From NCBI GenBank assembly GCA_963978905.1, contig OZ022260.1:12017725-12081724 (forward strand): 64,000 nt of DNA, in the 5' to 3' direction. Source of the stretch: Trichostrongylus colubriformis. Its lineage: Eukaryota > Nematoda > Chromadorea > Rhabditida > Trichostrongylidae. Below, piece after piece: positions 33,878 to 45,072 of the stretch (positions within the stretch are counted from its first letter, which is position 1; every line of letters begins with the position of its first letter). The notes under the pieces are model-generated. The model was not told the DNA's origin, did not search any database, and saw only the letters and a program-made list of their open reading frames with translations. A program made the translations under genes and the position numbers.

Positions 33878-35603
33878 TTAGATCCATCAGGCGGGTGCCA
33901 CATCCGAAATCGCCAACTGAGAGTAAGTCGACGGAAAAATTCTTTCTGTCTGAGTGTAAGGACCTAATTCGTAACCTGTTCGAATTAAAGGGAGAATCAA
34001 TCGAAAGCGAAAGCTAGTCACTACACACTCAAGGCGTTCCAAGCCATCCAACAGGTTCTGGCGGCACAATGATATCATGCGAAGAGCTAAAGGCGTCGTA
34101 TCTTTGGTTCCCAAAGCGATCACAAGTACGTAGTGGTTACCACTGTGTATAGTATGTGTATAGAGCCGCTGGCACTGCCGTGCAATCGCTCTGACAATAC
34201 TAGCCCTGTTGTGGAGCGTTTCGTCAAATTTTCGCTTCGCGGTGTCGCAGCACTTCCGGCGCAATAAGCACAACTGAGTGCACTGAGTTGAAACTCCGGT
34301 ACCATGGGGGACCTTTAAAGATTGCACGTTGGAAGCTTTGAAATTTTGCCTATGTTGTGGTTATTGGTGTTTCAACAGAAGAGACTACAAGCAACTCGCA
34401 CTTGTCGCGGGCGTCAGCGCGGGAGCTTGACTGAACGTTACACACTTTGAAACACAACTCCAGTGGCACGTATAGCTCGCGCACACCGCGTTGCTCGCTC
34501 GGGGATTCATATTGGGCCGAAATCTCGGAAGAGACAAATGAAAAGGAACACAAATCAGAGTACATATGAAAAGTAGTGGCTCAGCTCCTTGCGATACCTT
34601 GTCATACCAAGTCAGTCAAAATGAGAAATATGCACTCAGGCATACAGTAATTCGATGCTTTTGGTGCTAGTTCTACGGCTAAAATGTGTATCCCTGTGCT
34701 TTTTGTGCATTCACAGATGATTGATATCAAAGGAGGAATGTTTTCGGCATGGATACTATTCCGTAGTACAATGTTTTGTCGCTTCGGTCTGTTTTTTACA
34801 ACTTTTCCGTGGCTGATCGATGGCCTTCAAGGTGGAACCGCCCGATCGCTAGCTACGCGAGAGGGTGACCGATTCGATGTCAGGCATGCTGGACATCCAT
34901 GTACATAGAGCACAGCTTGAAGGCGACTCACGCAACCATGCACTATTAGGACACTGATTTTCAGAGCACCGGATTGTGGCAATTTCGGCTTACGGTAGAA
35001 CCTACCGTAACATTCGCAGTTCGTTAGGGTGCAGGCATTGCACACATAGCACCTTTCTCAGATGTAGAGCGCGAATTCAATAAATTTTTTATCACCAAAA
35101 ACTTTTTCATGCCTTTTGACTGATTCTCCCATTCAATATTCCACTTAATTGCTGCTGTTTGTTGTTTCGCTTTTTTCACATCATTGTGAATGAATGAAAT
35201 ACACTCTACCGGACAACAAATGACATCACCTACAGCGAGAAACTTAGGAAAGTGAAGCTGCGGTCCGGAGAGATGCGCGGGAGATGCTGATAGAGAACGC
35301 TATGTAACTCTTCACATCCGGGTTTCCCTACAGATATCGCTCTCAACCTTGAACTTTCGTCTCAAAACGATCATTTCTTTCCATTTTCCTCTATCGACCC
35401 CTCCCGGTTCCTTTAAGTCGAAAGTATGGCGCACTACCAAAAAATAGAAATGATCACCAGCGCTTATGCCTGATAATCTCTGTTTTTCAGACTCTCGAGT
35501 TACCTTCTGGAGTATCCTTCAGTGTACTAAACAGTTCGAGCAGAATGTTCATTTGCGATAGACTGAATGCATCAGCGTTCAGCAAAATCCCACTCCACGG
35601 GCC

Positions 35604-36342
35604 TGAAAACGTCGTTTTCTGCGCGGTGGGCATGGGCAGTACTCTGCATCTGGTCCGGTTTTCCCGTTCTCTTCTCTCTAGAACAGAAAAATATGATGAA
35701 CTATTAGATTTCTACATAAAAAAACTTTCCGCCTACCTGGCCAGGAGCACCATTTATGCTGGGATGACCGTCTTTTCCAGGTGCACCTGGGCGACCTTGT
35801 GGACCAGGCTTTCCATCGCTACCAGGTGCACCAGGTTGACCTGGTTCTCCAGGTGGACCACGTGGCCCAGGAGGTCCAGGGTCCTGGCATACCTGGTGAG
35901 TATTGCGTTCCAACTTCTCCAGTAGGACTAGGTGGTCCTGGACGTCCAGGGGCTCCTGATTGCCCTTCTTCATCCTGAGGACCCATACCTCCAGCTGGAC
36001 CTGGTGCACCAGGAGGTCCACGGTGACCAAATGCTCCAGGTGGGCCAGGGGGTCCTTGTTCTCCAGGAGGTCCACGTGGTCCGGGTGGACCTGCAGGGCA
36101 CGTGATGCATCCTCCAGGAATTTCTTGAGTCGCAGCGATAGCTACGCCTGGAGTACCAGGTCTGCCGTTTTCACCATCAACTTCTGGTCGCCCAGGATGT
36201 CCCTTTTCTCCAGGTGATAATTCAAGGTGAACCTATTCCGATTACAGGACTTATAATGGAACATTTCGGAGTTTTCTTCTTGGAATTTCCTGAATTTCAG
36301 GGTATCAGTGAGGACACCTGGAACCGTATCATTACCATACAG
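35604..36342 (-). pseudogene. Cuticle-collagen pseudogene, frameshifted and internally inverted
   Basis: On the minus strand, 36215 down to 35604 matches exons 2-3 of the intact collagen at 40060-40873 very closely. A 2-base deletion near 35880 shifts the Gly-X-Y frame, and the first Gly of the last exon is changed to Glu. The next piece, 36216-36342, corresponds to the end of exon 1, intron 1 and the start of exon 2 of the intact gene, but lies in the opposite (+) orientation. The rest of exon 1 and its promoter are not found here. It is a dead tandem paralogue. Confidence 0.85.
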
Positions 36343-36729
36343 ATCCTAGGTTATATAACTTTCAGAAATGTGTATACTGAATCCTTGAGCTGATATTCGT
36401 GATGCTTATATAAGTGTTTTATGCTTTCCCTTGTTCAATGTCTACGGAGGCGATGTGAAAACTGAGTGCATCGCAAAGTTGAAAGAGAAGTAAGAAAAAC
36501 ATCATAGTTGTTACAACCTTGATGATAGCGGGTTCGAGTACACCAGGGCCATATGCGAAGTCTTGGATACAGAAGTCACACAGATCCATCAGGAGAGTGC
36601 CACATTCAAAATCGCCCACTGGGAGTAAGCAAACTAAAAAAATCCTCTCCGACCAAGGGTATGGACCTAATTCGTGTCCTGTCCGAATCAAATGGAGAAT
36701 GAATTGATAGCTGGACTGAATCACTACCC

Positions 36730-37970
36730 ATTTAAAGACAACATTAGGGGTGATGTGGTAATGGAGAAATCCTTACAGGAAGTCACCCACGAGGTAGTCC
36801 TGGGCCTAAGAAGGCTAGCTGTGGCGAACTCCCGGCGAAAAAGCGTGCCTCCGAGCTGTAGAAACGCCGCAAAACGCCGCAACCGCCCATCTCTCCCGCC
36901 TCTCGATAGGTCGATCCCACCTCCGGATAACGTAATTCCCCACTGACTGGGGTGGGAGCGGCTAAGGAGATGCGGCAGGATCGAAGGTTTTGCGGCGCGC
37001 TTTCGCAGTTTTAGCTTGAAGCTTACTCTAAAAATAGATGTTGTCGTATTTCCAAACATTGCCTTGTGTTTACTTAGCAACATGCCAATGGAAAACTAGA
37101 TCAGACTACTCCCCTCTCGACGGAAAGGTCGTCTGCGGAGAATCAACGGTGGGAAGGGGGTCCTATTTCTCGGGTTTGGCCAATTCCATCCGTTGTTTCT
37201 TCACTGTCCTGTGACTAGGCATCTCCACTTTCACATTCACTACTTCTTTTACTTTTCGTCCGACTTTCCCCTAATGCTGCCTTTAATGCGCTCCAAGCCA
37301 TCTAACGGTTCTGCGCCGTACCAAATGAAACGATGCGACGAGCTGGGTGGTGTGTTGGGTCCCAAAGCGTTTACAAGTCAACTGTGTATAGCGCTTCTAG
37401 GATTTTTGTGCTATAACACCCAGGGTGTGGAACATTTAAAGGCAGCGTCAGGGGAACTTTGGACGAACAATAAAAGAAGCAGTGACTCCGAAAGTCGAGA
37501 TGCCTAGTAACAGGACAGTGGAGAAAAACGGATGGGAATGGTCAAAAACCCAAGAAAGAGGACCCCCTTATCTCGTTGATCCTCAACGCGGACGACCTTT
37601 CCATCAAAAGACGGGTAGTGCGAAAGAGTTTCCCATCAGCATGTCGCCAAGAATTGCAAGGGAACGTTTGAAAACCCGAGAGCATGCATTTTCTGAGTGA
37701 GCTTTATGCTAAAACTGGGAAAGCGCCCCGGGATACCTTCAGTCTCTCCGCATATCCTTGACCGCTCCCATCATAATCGACTACGAATCACGTCGCTTGG
37801 GGACGGGGCCGATTATGGAGAGGTGGCAGCTCGTATCCGTTGTGCCGTTTCTACAGCTCGGAGGCACGTTTTTGCGCCGGGATTTTGCCACAGATAGCCT
37901 TCTTACTCCTATGGTTTTTAAATGACTTCTTTCAGGGATTTCTCAGTAACCACATAATCCCTAATGCTGC
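36730..37970. repeat. Insertion of dispersed-repeat fragments in the distal unit
   Basis: 37090-37290 (reverse) and 37434-37900 (forward) are diverged relatives of the repeat at 3595-4212: shared CCTAGTAACAGGACAGTGGAG, CGGACGACCTTTCC and AAACCCAAGAAA words. No counterpart exists in the proximal unit. No gene is supported. Confidence 0.55.
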
Positions 37971-38834
37971 CTTTAACCGAATTTTCGCTTCGTGGTGTCG
38001 CACACACTTGTCGTGCCATCAGCAAGACTTGCTTGCCGAGTGTTGGAATTCCGGTATCATGAGGGGCCTTCCAAGATTGCGGGTTGGAAACTCTAGAAGT
38101 TCGCCTATGTTGTGGTTATTCCTGTTCCAACAGAAGAAACTACAAGCAACTCGCACTTGTCGCGGGAGTCCGCGCAGAAACTCTACTTAACGCTACACAC
38201 TCTAAAGCCCAACTCCAGCGGCGCGTATACCTCGCGCAAACTGCGTTGCTTGCGGCTCGCCCTGGTGCAAAATCCTGACATAAGGGCACACACCCGTACA
38301 GCACTTTATGCCACTACACGTATTCGACGCCAAGCAATCCATCCCGATGAACCTGCTGTCATTTTGAATCTGATTTGAAGCACCAGTGCCGTTCACTTTT
38401 TGCTCTCCTCTGCGCTCTCACCGTTTTAGAGAAAGCCGGGCCCGGGAATTCGTATCGGGCTGAATTTTCGGAAGGGACACATGAAAAGGAACACAAATCA
38501 GGGTACATGTGAAAAGTAGAAGCTCAGCTTCCTGCAATGCCTTTTGTCACACCTATTTCAGTCAAAGTGAGAAATGTGCATCGACGTGGACAGTAATTCA
38601 ATGCTCTTGGGCTAGTTCTATAGCTAGAATGTGTATCCCTGTGTTTCTTGTGCATTCACAGATGATAATATGAAAAGAGGAGTGTTTTCGGCGTGGAATG
38701 CCACTCCGTAGTGTTTTGTCGTACGGTCTATTTTTTAGAACTTTTCGAGGTGGAACCGATTGATCGCTGGCTACGACAGAAGGTGACCGATTCAAGGTCA
38801 GACATACTAGACATCCATGTAGAACACAGCTTTG

Positions 38835-39182
38835 AGGCTGCGTTCATACCAAATTGTTTGAGAGTTTTGGCGCATTGGCGTAAAGTTAAATATACGTACC
38901 GATCGAGAAAATGAGCGCATTTGCGCATCCGCGATTTGAGAGAATTAGCGTTTTCGCGTCATGCATAAGATACGTATCGATCAAGACAATGAGAGTATTG
39001 GCGCATCCGCTATCTGAGAGAATTGGCGGATCGGCTCATCGGCGATTTTGGCTATTTGCCACAATGCAGATGATTGACGTGGTGGTACGTGGCATCGCCA
39101 AAAATCCCAAATCGCGGATGTGCAGATGCGCCGATACGCCGATGCGCCAAAAATCTCATACAATTTGGTATGAACGCAGCCT
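38835..39182. mobile_element. MITE with 23-bp terminal inverted repeats
   Basis: AGGCTGCGTTCATACCAAAT at the left and ATTTGGTATGAACGCAGCCT at the right are perfect inverted repeats. The interior has repeated GCGCATCCGCnATnTGAGAG words. The proximal duplication unit lacks it (CACAGCTTG runs directly into AAGGCG). A diverged relative lies at about 57250-57545. No clear target duplication. Confidence 0.85.
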
Positions 39183-39617
39183 AAGGGCACACACGCATTT
39201 ATGCATTTTTACGATTCTGAATTTAAAGACACCGGGGTGTGGCTATTTTGGCCTACGGTGACACCTACCCTAACAGCTGCAGCTCGTTAGATTGCAAATA
39301 TTGCACACACAGCATCTTGCTCAGACATCAGCGCGAATTCGACGGATTTTTTTCCACCAACACCTTTTTCTTGCCCTTTCACTTATTCTCCCATTCAATG
39401 TTGCTGCTCTTGATTGCTGATATCTCCTACAGCGAGCAAATTGAAAAAATGGTGTTGCAGTTTGAAGAGATGCGCGGAAATGCGAATACAGACCACGACG
39501 TAGCCCTTTTTAATCCAAGTTTTTTTTTTACCGATTATCGCTTTCAACATTGAATATTCACTCAAAACGATCATTTCTTGCCATTTTCCTCTTTCTCCCG
39601 CCCCCTCTCGGTTCCTG

Positions 39618-39858
39618 TGTGTGTACCCTTATGTCAGGGTTGTCGCACGACGACGAGCGGTGTGCGACGCGGTATGTGCGAGCTACGGGCGTCGCGGTTG
39701 TTGGGTCTTAGAACCATTACAAGCTAATGCTAGCTGTGCGATACGCACTTGACTTGTAATAGCTCCAGGACCCAACAACATGGCGCCTTTAGCTCGTCTG
39801 CCTTGCTTTGCTTGCGACATGCCGCGGTGCGACAATCCTGACGTAAGGGTACACACCC
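39618..39858. mobile_element. Mutator-like MITE with verified empty site
   Basis: The tips GTGTGTACCCTTATGTCAGG and CTGACGTAAGGGTACACACC are inverted repeats. GGTTCCT stands on both sides. The proximal unit at about 35405 has a single GGTTCCT and no insertion, so the pre-insertion state is visible. The interior resembles 31987-32200. Confidence 0.85.
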
Positions 39859-40059
39859 CTGGTTCCTCTATATCGAACGTATGGCGCATTACCGGAGAAA
39901 AAGAAGTGATCACGTGCGCTGTTATGCCTGATAATCTCTGTTTTCATCATCTTGTGTCAGTTTCTGGGACATTCTTCTGTGTAATAAATAATGCGTGCAG
40001 AATGTTCATTTACGGCAGACTGAATGCTCCAGCATTCGCGAGATTCAGCAAAATCCCGC

Positions 40060-41082
40060 TCAACGGGCCTGATAACGGCGTTTTCTGCGCGGTGGGCATG
40101 GGCAGTACTCTGCATCTGGTCCGGTTTTTCCGTTCTCTCCTCTCTGAAACAGAAAAACAGAAAAATATGCCGAACTATCAGATTTGTATATTAGGAAACT
40201 TTCCACCAACCTGGCCAGGAGTACCATTTCTGCCGGGATGACCGTCCTTTCCAGGTGCACCTGGGCGACCTTGTGGACCGGGCTTTCCATCGCTACCAGG
40301 TGCACCAGGTTGACCTGGCTCTCCAGGTGGACCACGTGGCCCAGGAGGCCCAGGATGACCTGGCATACCTGGTGAGTATTGCGTTCCAACTTCTCCAGGA
40401 GGTCCAGGTGGTCCTGGACGTCCAGGGGCTCCTGGTTGCCCTTCTTCACCCTGTGGACCCATATCTCCAACTGGACCTGGTGCACCAGGAGGTCCACGGT
40501 GACCGAATGCTCCAGGTGGGCCAGGAGGTCCTTGTTCTCCAGGAGGTCCACGTGGTCCAGGTGGACCTGCAGGGCACGTAATACATCCTCCAGGAATTTC
40601 TTGAGTGGCAGCGAGAGCAACGCCTGGAGTACCAGGTCTGCCGTTTTCACCATCAGCTCCTGGTCGTCCAGGATGTCCCTTTTCTCCAGGTGGTCCTGGT
40701 GGTCCGGGCGGACAGTCCCTCGACTTGGGTCCACAGTTGCATTGGTCAGGGAAACCAGCTGCACGTGTGTGACGACGTCCAAATAGAGATGCAAAGACCG
40801 GCGGAGCCTCTGAGCTTCCTGTCGGGTGCATGTGTTTGGTGATGATACGGTTCCAGGTGTCCTCACTGATACCCTGAAATTTAGGAAATTCCAAAAAGAA
40901 AACTCCGAAATGTTCTATTATAAGTCCTGTAATCAGAATACGTTCACCTTGAATTCATCCATCCCAGCCTCGACTTCCATTTGAAGATTAGAGATATCCT
41001 TCAGAAGCGAGACCATGGTGACAAGTGAGCAGACGATAAAGGCCAGTGTGGCCACTGAACCGATAAGGATCACTTTGCTCAT
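40060..41082 (-). CDS. Nematode cuticle collagen, three exons, 293 aa
   Basis: Exons on the minus strand are 41082-40948 (45 codons), 40873-40211 (221 codons) and 40143-40060 (27 codons and TGA). Introns of 74 and 67 bp have GT..AG borders, and all junctions are phase 0. Exon 1 encodes the N-terminal hydrophobic anchor ([15 protein letters not shown]...). Exon 2 gives GISEDTW, a basic RRHTR processing site, CNC and [10 protein letters not shown], two short interruptions ([13 protein letters not shown] and GTQYSPG) and long Gly-X-Y runs. Exon 3 completes [12 protein letters not shown] and the tail [11 protein letters not shown]. This is a secreted, cross-linked structural protein of the cuticle. 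Its decayed tandem copy is at 35604-36342. The + strand collagen at 25591 shares the 45-codon first exon but is more distant. Confidence 0.95.
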
Positions 41083-41116
41083 GGTGGCAAACTGAACGCC
41101 ACAACCGCTGTAGCGC

Positions 41117-41124
41117 TATTTATA
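41117..41124 (-). promoter_or_regulatory. TATA box of the - strand collagen gene
   Basis: On the minus strand TATAAATA lies 35 bp before the ATG at 41082, within the palindromic AGCGCTATAAATAGCGCT. Normal spacing puts initiation almost at the start codon, so the 5' UTR would be only a few bases. Confidence 0.6.
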
Positions 41125-41599
41125 GCGCTCGACTGGCAGTGCATTCACCTTGAGAGTCGCTTTGTTAATGAGAAGGGTAGGCAGGCAAAGAAGAAAAACC
41201 TTTCTGCACTCTCCGTATGGGACCGCTTATCTCATAACGGTTTTGCTTTAGAACAACTTTTTATTACACGTTTCACATTCGCCAATGTTCTTTCGAGTAA
41301 AAACTCAGCGAAACGGCTGCTGTGTCTTTCCAAGGTTACGTTGATAATCACTATCTCAGCAAGAAGACAGTCATGCTTAGAAACCGGAGCGTTTTTGCAT
41401 TCGCATTATCCCTTCTGGAAAACGATGGCCAGTCGAGCAGTTTAAAGTGAATGTTCTGGCGATGCACCGCGATTCTAGTTCCATTCAGGATCGTGGTGAC
41501 AGGTGATTGCGATTTGGCCTGTACAATGACATGTGGGTGCCAGTCGATGATGTACAAGTCAGTGCTTCTATCTTCCGAGACAAATCTGGTACTAATTCA

Positions 41600-42140
41600 A
41601 CTACCCACAAGGGATGGAAGGCTTGGATGCGGGATTTGATCCCCGGACCATGAGAGTTGGATGCACGCCAACCTGTCGTTACTCTACCTCCACCCTCAGT
41701 CGAGCAGTATCAGCCAAATTACATTACACCTTTTGTGGGCCTGCCATCCATTATCGCAGTACTGACTTTCATACAGAAGCGTGCCACGCTATCAACGCTG
41801 ACTTGGTATCATCCTTGGACCAAAGGTGTTCCTGGAAAAGCTCGCTGATCAGATGTAGTCGGAACTATTGGAATCTGGTGGCTCTTTCCCTGAAGATGAG
41901 TCAGAGTTCTGGAATCGCCTATGGAATCTTGTGCCCTTTTTTGAAATGTCCACAATTACGTTGTATTTGTTAACTACGGATCACGCAAAAAACAATGATC
42001 CGGCCGAAATACAGCTCCTCAGTGAAGCTAAGGATGCCACACGGACTTTCGGAGCAAAGAGGCGACGGTTACATGGTCAGGGCGCAGTGGAAGGCAAATC
42101 AACATTGGGGGCAAAAATTTGAACTGCGCAGTTCTCGCCG
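41600..42140 (+). other. Degraded coding-like stretch, unrecognised
   Basis: Overlapping short + strand frames (about 41657-41848 and 41868-42122) have protein-like composition, for example QPNYITPFVGLPSII and SEFWNRLWNLVPFFE, but are separated by stops and frame changes with no clear splice sites. It may be an old gene or element fragment; no family is assigned. Confidence 0.25.
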
Positions 42141-42146
42141 GCAGCT

Positions 42147-42705
42147 GTTTAAAGGCAGCTTTCGGGAAAATTCGGACGAAGAGTATAAGAAGTAGCGAAT
42201 ATGAAAGCCAAGATGCCTAGTAACAGGAAAGTGGAGAAAAAACGAATGGAAGTGGCCAAAAACCCAAGAAATAGAACCCCTTCCCACCACTGGTTCTGGG
42301 CGCGGACGGCCTTTCCGTCAAGACGCGTGTAGTCCGCATAGGTTTTCCACTGGCATTACCAAGACGTAGGCATGAAGGGATGTTCGGAAATGCGACAGCA
42401 TCTATTTTCATGTGGTCAGTTTCAAGCCAAAAGTGAGAAAGCGCGCTCGATACATTCAATCCTGCCGATCTCCTTGACCAACCGCACCGTGACCAACCCC
42501 TAATCACGTCGCCTAGAGGCGGGCTGTCCTTGTCCAAGGCGGCTTGTCCTGACGAGGCCGCCTCCGCCACATCTCAAGGGGGCGCCTTCCGCGGGGGATT
42601 TCGCCATGCATAGGCCTTCCAGACCCGTAGTTTTTCACTCAATGCCTCCTTATGGGATTCCCTGTCACCCACATTATCCCGAACACTGTCTTTAAGGATG
42701 GCGTG
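42147..42705 (+). repeat. Dispersed repeat, copy 2 of a near-identical pair
   Basis: Matches 3595-4150 with only scattered differences, in the same orientation. The match begins at AAAGGCAGCTTTCGGG and fades after GTCTTTAAG. Confidence 0.75.
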
Positions 42706-42873
42706 GTGGAAATGACTAGTTGCTCTTCTTCCATTTTTTCGATTTCCCCATCGGAACACATGCAGATTCTTCGTTCTTTTCATATTTCTGCTCATGTATT
42801 GAATCTGAGAGAGTGGCTCTGAGAGGAATAAGAAAGATGGTTTTTCGTGAACGATTACTCAGAAGATAGTATG

Positions 42874-43618
42874 CAGGGGGTGCCAAAAAAAAAAGTAATT
42901 TTGTCTCCTCCACTTTCGACCCCATTTAGCCAAACTACAGTAAATTCTATTGAGGTATTCTCATACCCAGAATCAAGAGCAGACCTAACTCTATCACTAT
43001 ACTGCGTGGCAGCCTCCTGCACGAGCAGGAACGGGAGCAAGGAAAGACTGAACAAGATGTATCACCTCAACAGGGCAAAATCCGAAATTTCTTCGCCCTC
43101 TTTACAACCTTGCTGACGTCCGTTCAGTCTGGGTACCTAAGGGGATTCATACCGGATGGTGTTCTTTAACACTGCGTTTTTCCCGGGTTCCCAGCGCCCT
43201 TCGTTTCCAAGAGCCAAAACGTTCCCCTACCACTGAAACCCCTCCGGAGGCGGATTTGAGGCAAGAAAATGATACTTTGGATCATAGCAGCCTTGTCCAA
43301 GCAGCAGGGGCTCTGTGACTTCCAAGAACCGAAGGGCCAACCCTCAGGAAGCTTCCCACAAAAGACCTACCACGGAGCTTGGCTCCAATGTTTTTAGCGA
43401 ATTTTTAAATGTAGGTACTCCGAAGCCCGACTGCGCCGAATGAAACCTCCATATTTTTATGAACATGAACGTGAGGAGCCACAGCTTGTTCCTGCTTTTA
43501 GAGGAACATTTCGGGAATGTTTTGCCCCAATACCTTTATCTCTTTCGTTTCCCTACGTTTTGTAAAATTGGCAGATGTGAGCCGTGGGCAAAATTACTTT
43601 TTTTTTTGGCACCCCCTG
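42874..43618. mobile_element. Tc1/mariner-type MITE, 745 bp
   Basis: CAGGGGGTGCCAAAAAAAAA at the left and the inverse (TTTTTTTTTGGCACCCCCTG) at the right are terminal repeats of about 28 bp continuing into AGTAATTTTG. TA follows the right end (43619-43620); the left flank is TG, a likely mutated TA. There is no transposase; internal ORFs are short. Confidence 0.75.
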
Positions 43619-43620
43619 TA

Positions 43621-45072
43621 GATATGAGAAACTGGCTTACTGCCGAAAACAAGTGGAGGTGCTTGCAGAGTAATAGCAAGGAAAAGTCCAAATCCAAAAA
43701 CCTTCCGATAGCTATTCCTTCCGCTGCTTTTCATGTGGGTGTGTTCACATCGGTGCATCGCAACACTGAAATATCGATCGAAACTAGGCGGATCTGTGCT
43801 GCATGGCGATCAGAGACAGTAGGTGACGCTCTCTCTTGAAGGTGACAACACCTTAGCGTTCATGTGCAGAGTACACATTTTTCCTTCATATCATCGTATC
43901 TGCTAGGGTGTCCCAACGTTGTTACCTTAGATTGCTGCAATTATGTTGTGCACTGCACTACGGTGGAAAATGGAGCGTACATTCTGATTTTCTTGATTCA
44001 TACATGTGCTGGTAGAATGCAACAAATCATTATGTGAGCAAAGAAGAATAGAAGGAGAGACAGAGAGCCAAAATGCCAGTACATCACGGCAGGAGGCAAA
44101 TGCTGTACATCGCTTGTGCGTATTGAGAGAACCTTGAAACTCTGTGTTCATATACATAATGAAAATGAGTGAGATTAGGGGATTGCGCCGAGAAATTGCT
44201 TCGCGGTGTCGCACTCGCGGCGCCACCAGTACGACTTGCGAATCGATTGCCCTTGAGAGCCGGCAGAACGTGGCTGCGCAATCTCTGCGCTTCCACCCAT
44301 ACCACACTGCCTCCTGCACCCATGTCACCCTGCCTCCTCCACCCATGCCACACTGCCTCGCTTGAAGGCTGTCATGTCTTGCCACTGGCACCGCACCCGC
44401 CGCGCCGCTCGCCTCGGGCGGTCACGCAATTATCCGGTGTAAGTAGCCTCACCCAATGAAAATAGTCATCTTCAAGGTACACGACCACCGCCGGGGGACT
44501 TGAAACCTAGACGCTCCCACCAATGACAATGCGACTGATTCCTGTATTTCAGAGAATGAGGAGATTAAGGCAGTGTACAGATATCGGGACTTGCGTGATT
44601 CAGGCGTACCATTTGCCTGATCGATACGTACAGCCCATTTCGAAGCGTTAGATAGGGCGTGGCCTGAGTGGCGAGAGTGAGAGTGTGTGGCGAGATGGGA
44701 GAGTTCGATACACTCTCACTTAACTCCGTAAGCTACGCTCTATCTAGCAGTGTGAAATGAATTGTATCTTATCCTTTCCACCTGTATCGCGCGGGTTGCA
44801 CAATCCCCTAATCACTTCCTTTGTGTGTATCCTTTTCCTTTCGCCCAAATCGCGCGATCGCCTGGATCGCCAACTTTGAACGAAACCTAAGATCATTGAC
44901 TGACAGCTGTGTGTTTAGAATGTGCTCCCACTCACGAATGTAATGTGTGTAGTCGGGGATGTAACAATAAGGCAATCACCACTTTTACTATTGAAAGTCA
45001 CAATAGCCAATATGCACAATCAGTCATTCCATTGTTAAACGCACATCGCTGTCACTGTAGTATCGTTCGGTA
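43621..45072. other. Interval between MITE and kinase gene, repeat fragments only
   Basis: 44190-44430 is a copy of the GC-rich Mutator-like MITE of 15078-15329 (reverse). 44568-44890 begins TTAAGGCAGTGT and ends TTGAACGAAACCTAA, resembling the small MITE at 58549-58698, with a second palindrome (44626-44760) inside. No gene is supported. Confidence 0.5.

Larger units (their letters stand above)
33217..36342. repeat. Tandem segmental duplication, proximal unit
   Basis: Blocks in this unit recur in order and orientation in the unit beginning at 36387: AGCTGATATTC and TGAAAGAGAAG near 33217-33400; GATCCATCAGG to TTCGAATTAAAGGGAG at 33882-34015; the 34200-34800 stretch with ACAAGCAACTCGCACTTGTC; 34890-35050; and the collagen-coding part. 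The unit contains the pseudogenised collagen and lacks several insertions present in the distal unit. Confidence 0.8.
36387..41100. repeat. Tandem segmental duplication, distal unit
   Basis: Same block order as 33217-36342. It is longer because it carries extra insertions: 36730-37900 repeat material, the MITE at 38835-39182 and the Mutator-like MITE at 39618-39858. It ends with the intact collagen gene. Confidence 0.8.

Noticed and set aside
40255..40786. Plus-strand frames over the minus-strand collagen
   Set aside because: Shadow frames produced by the collagen codon periodicity.
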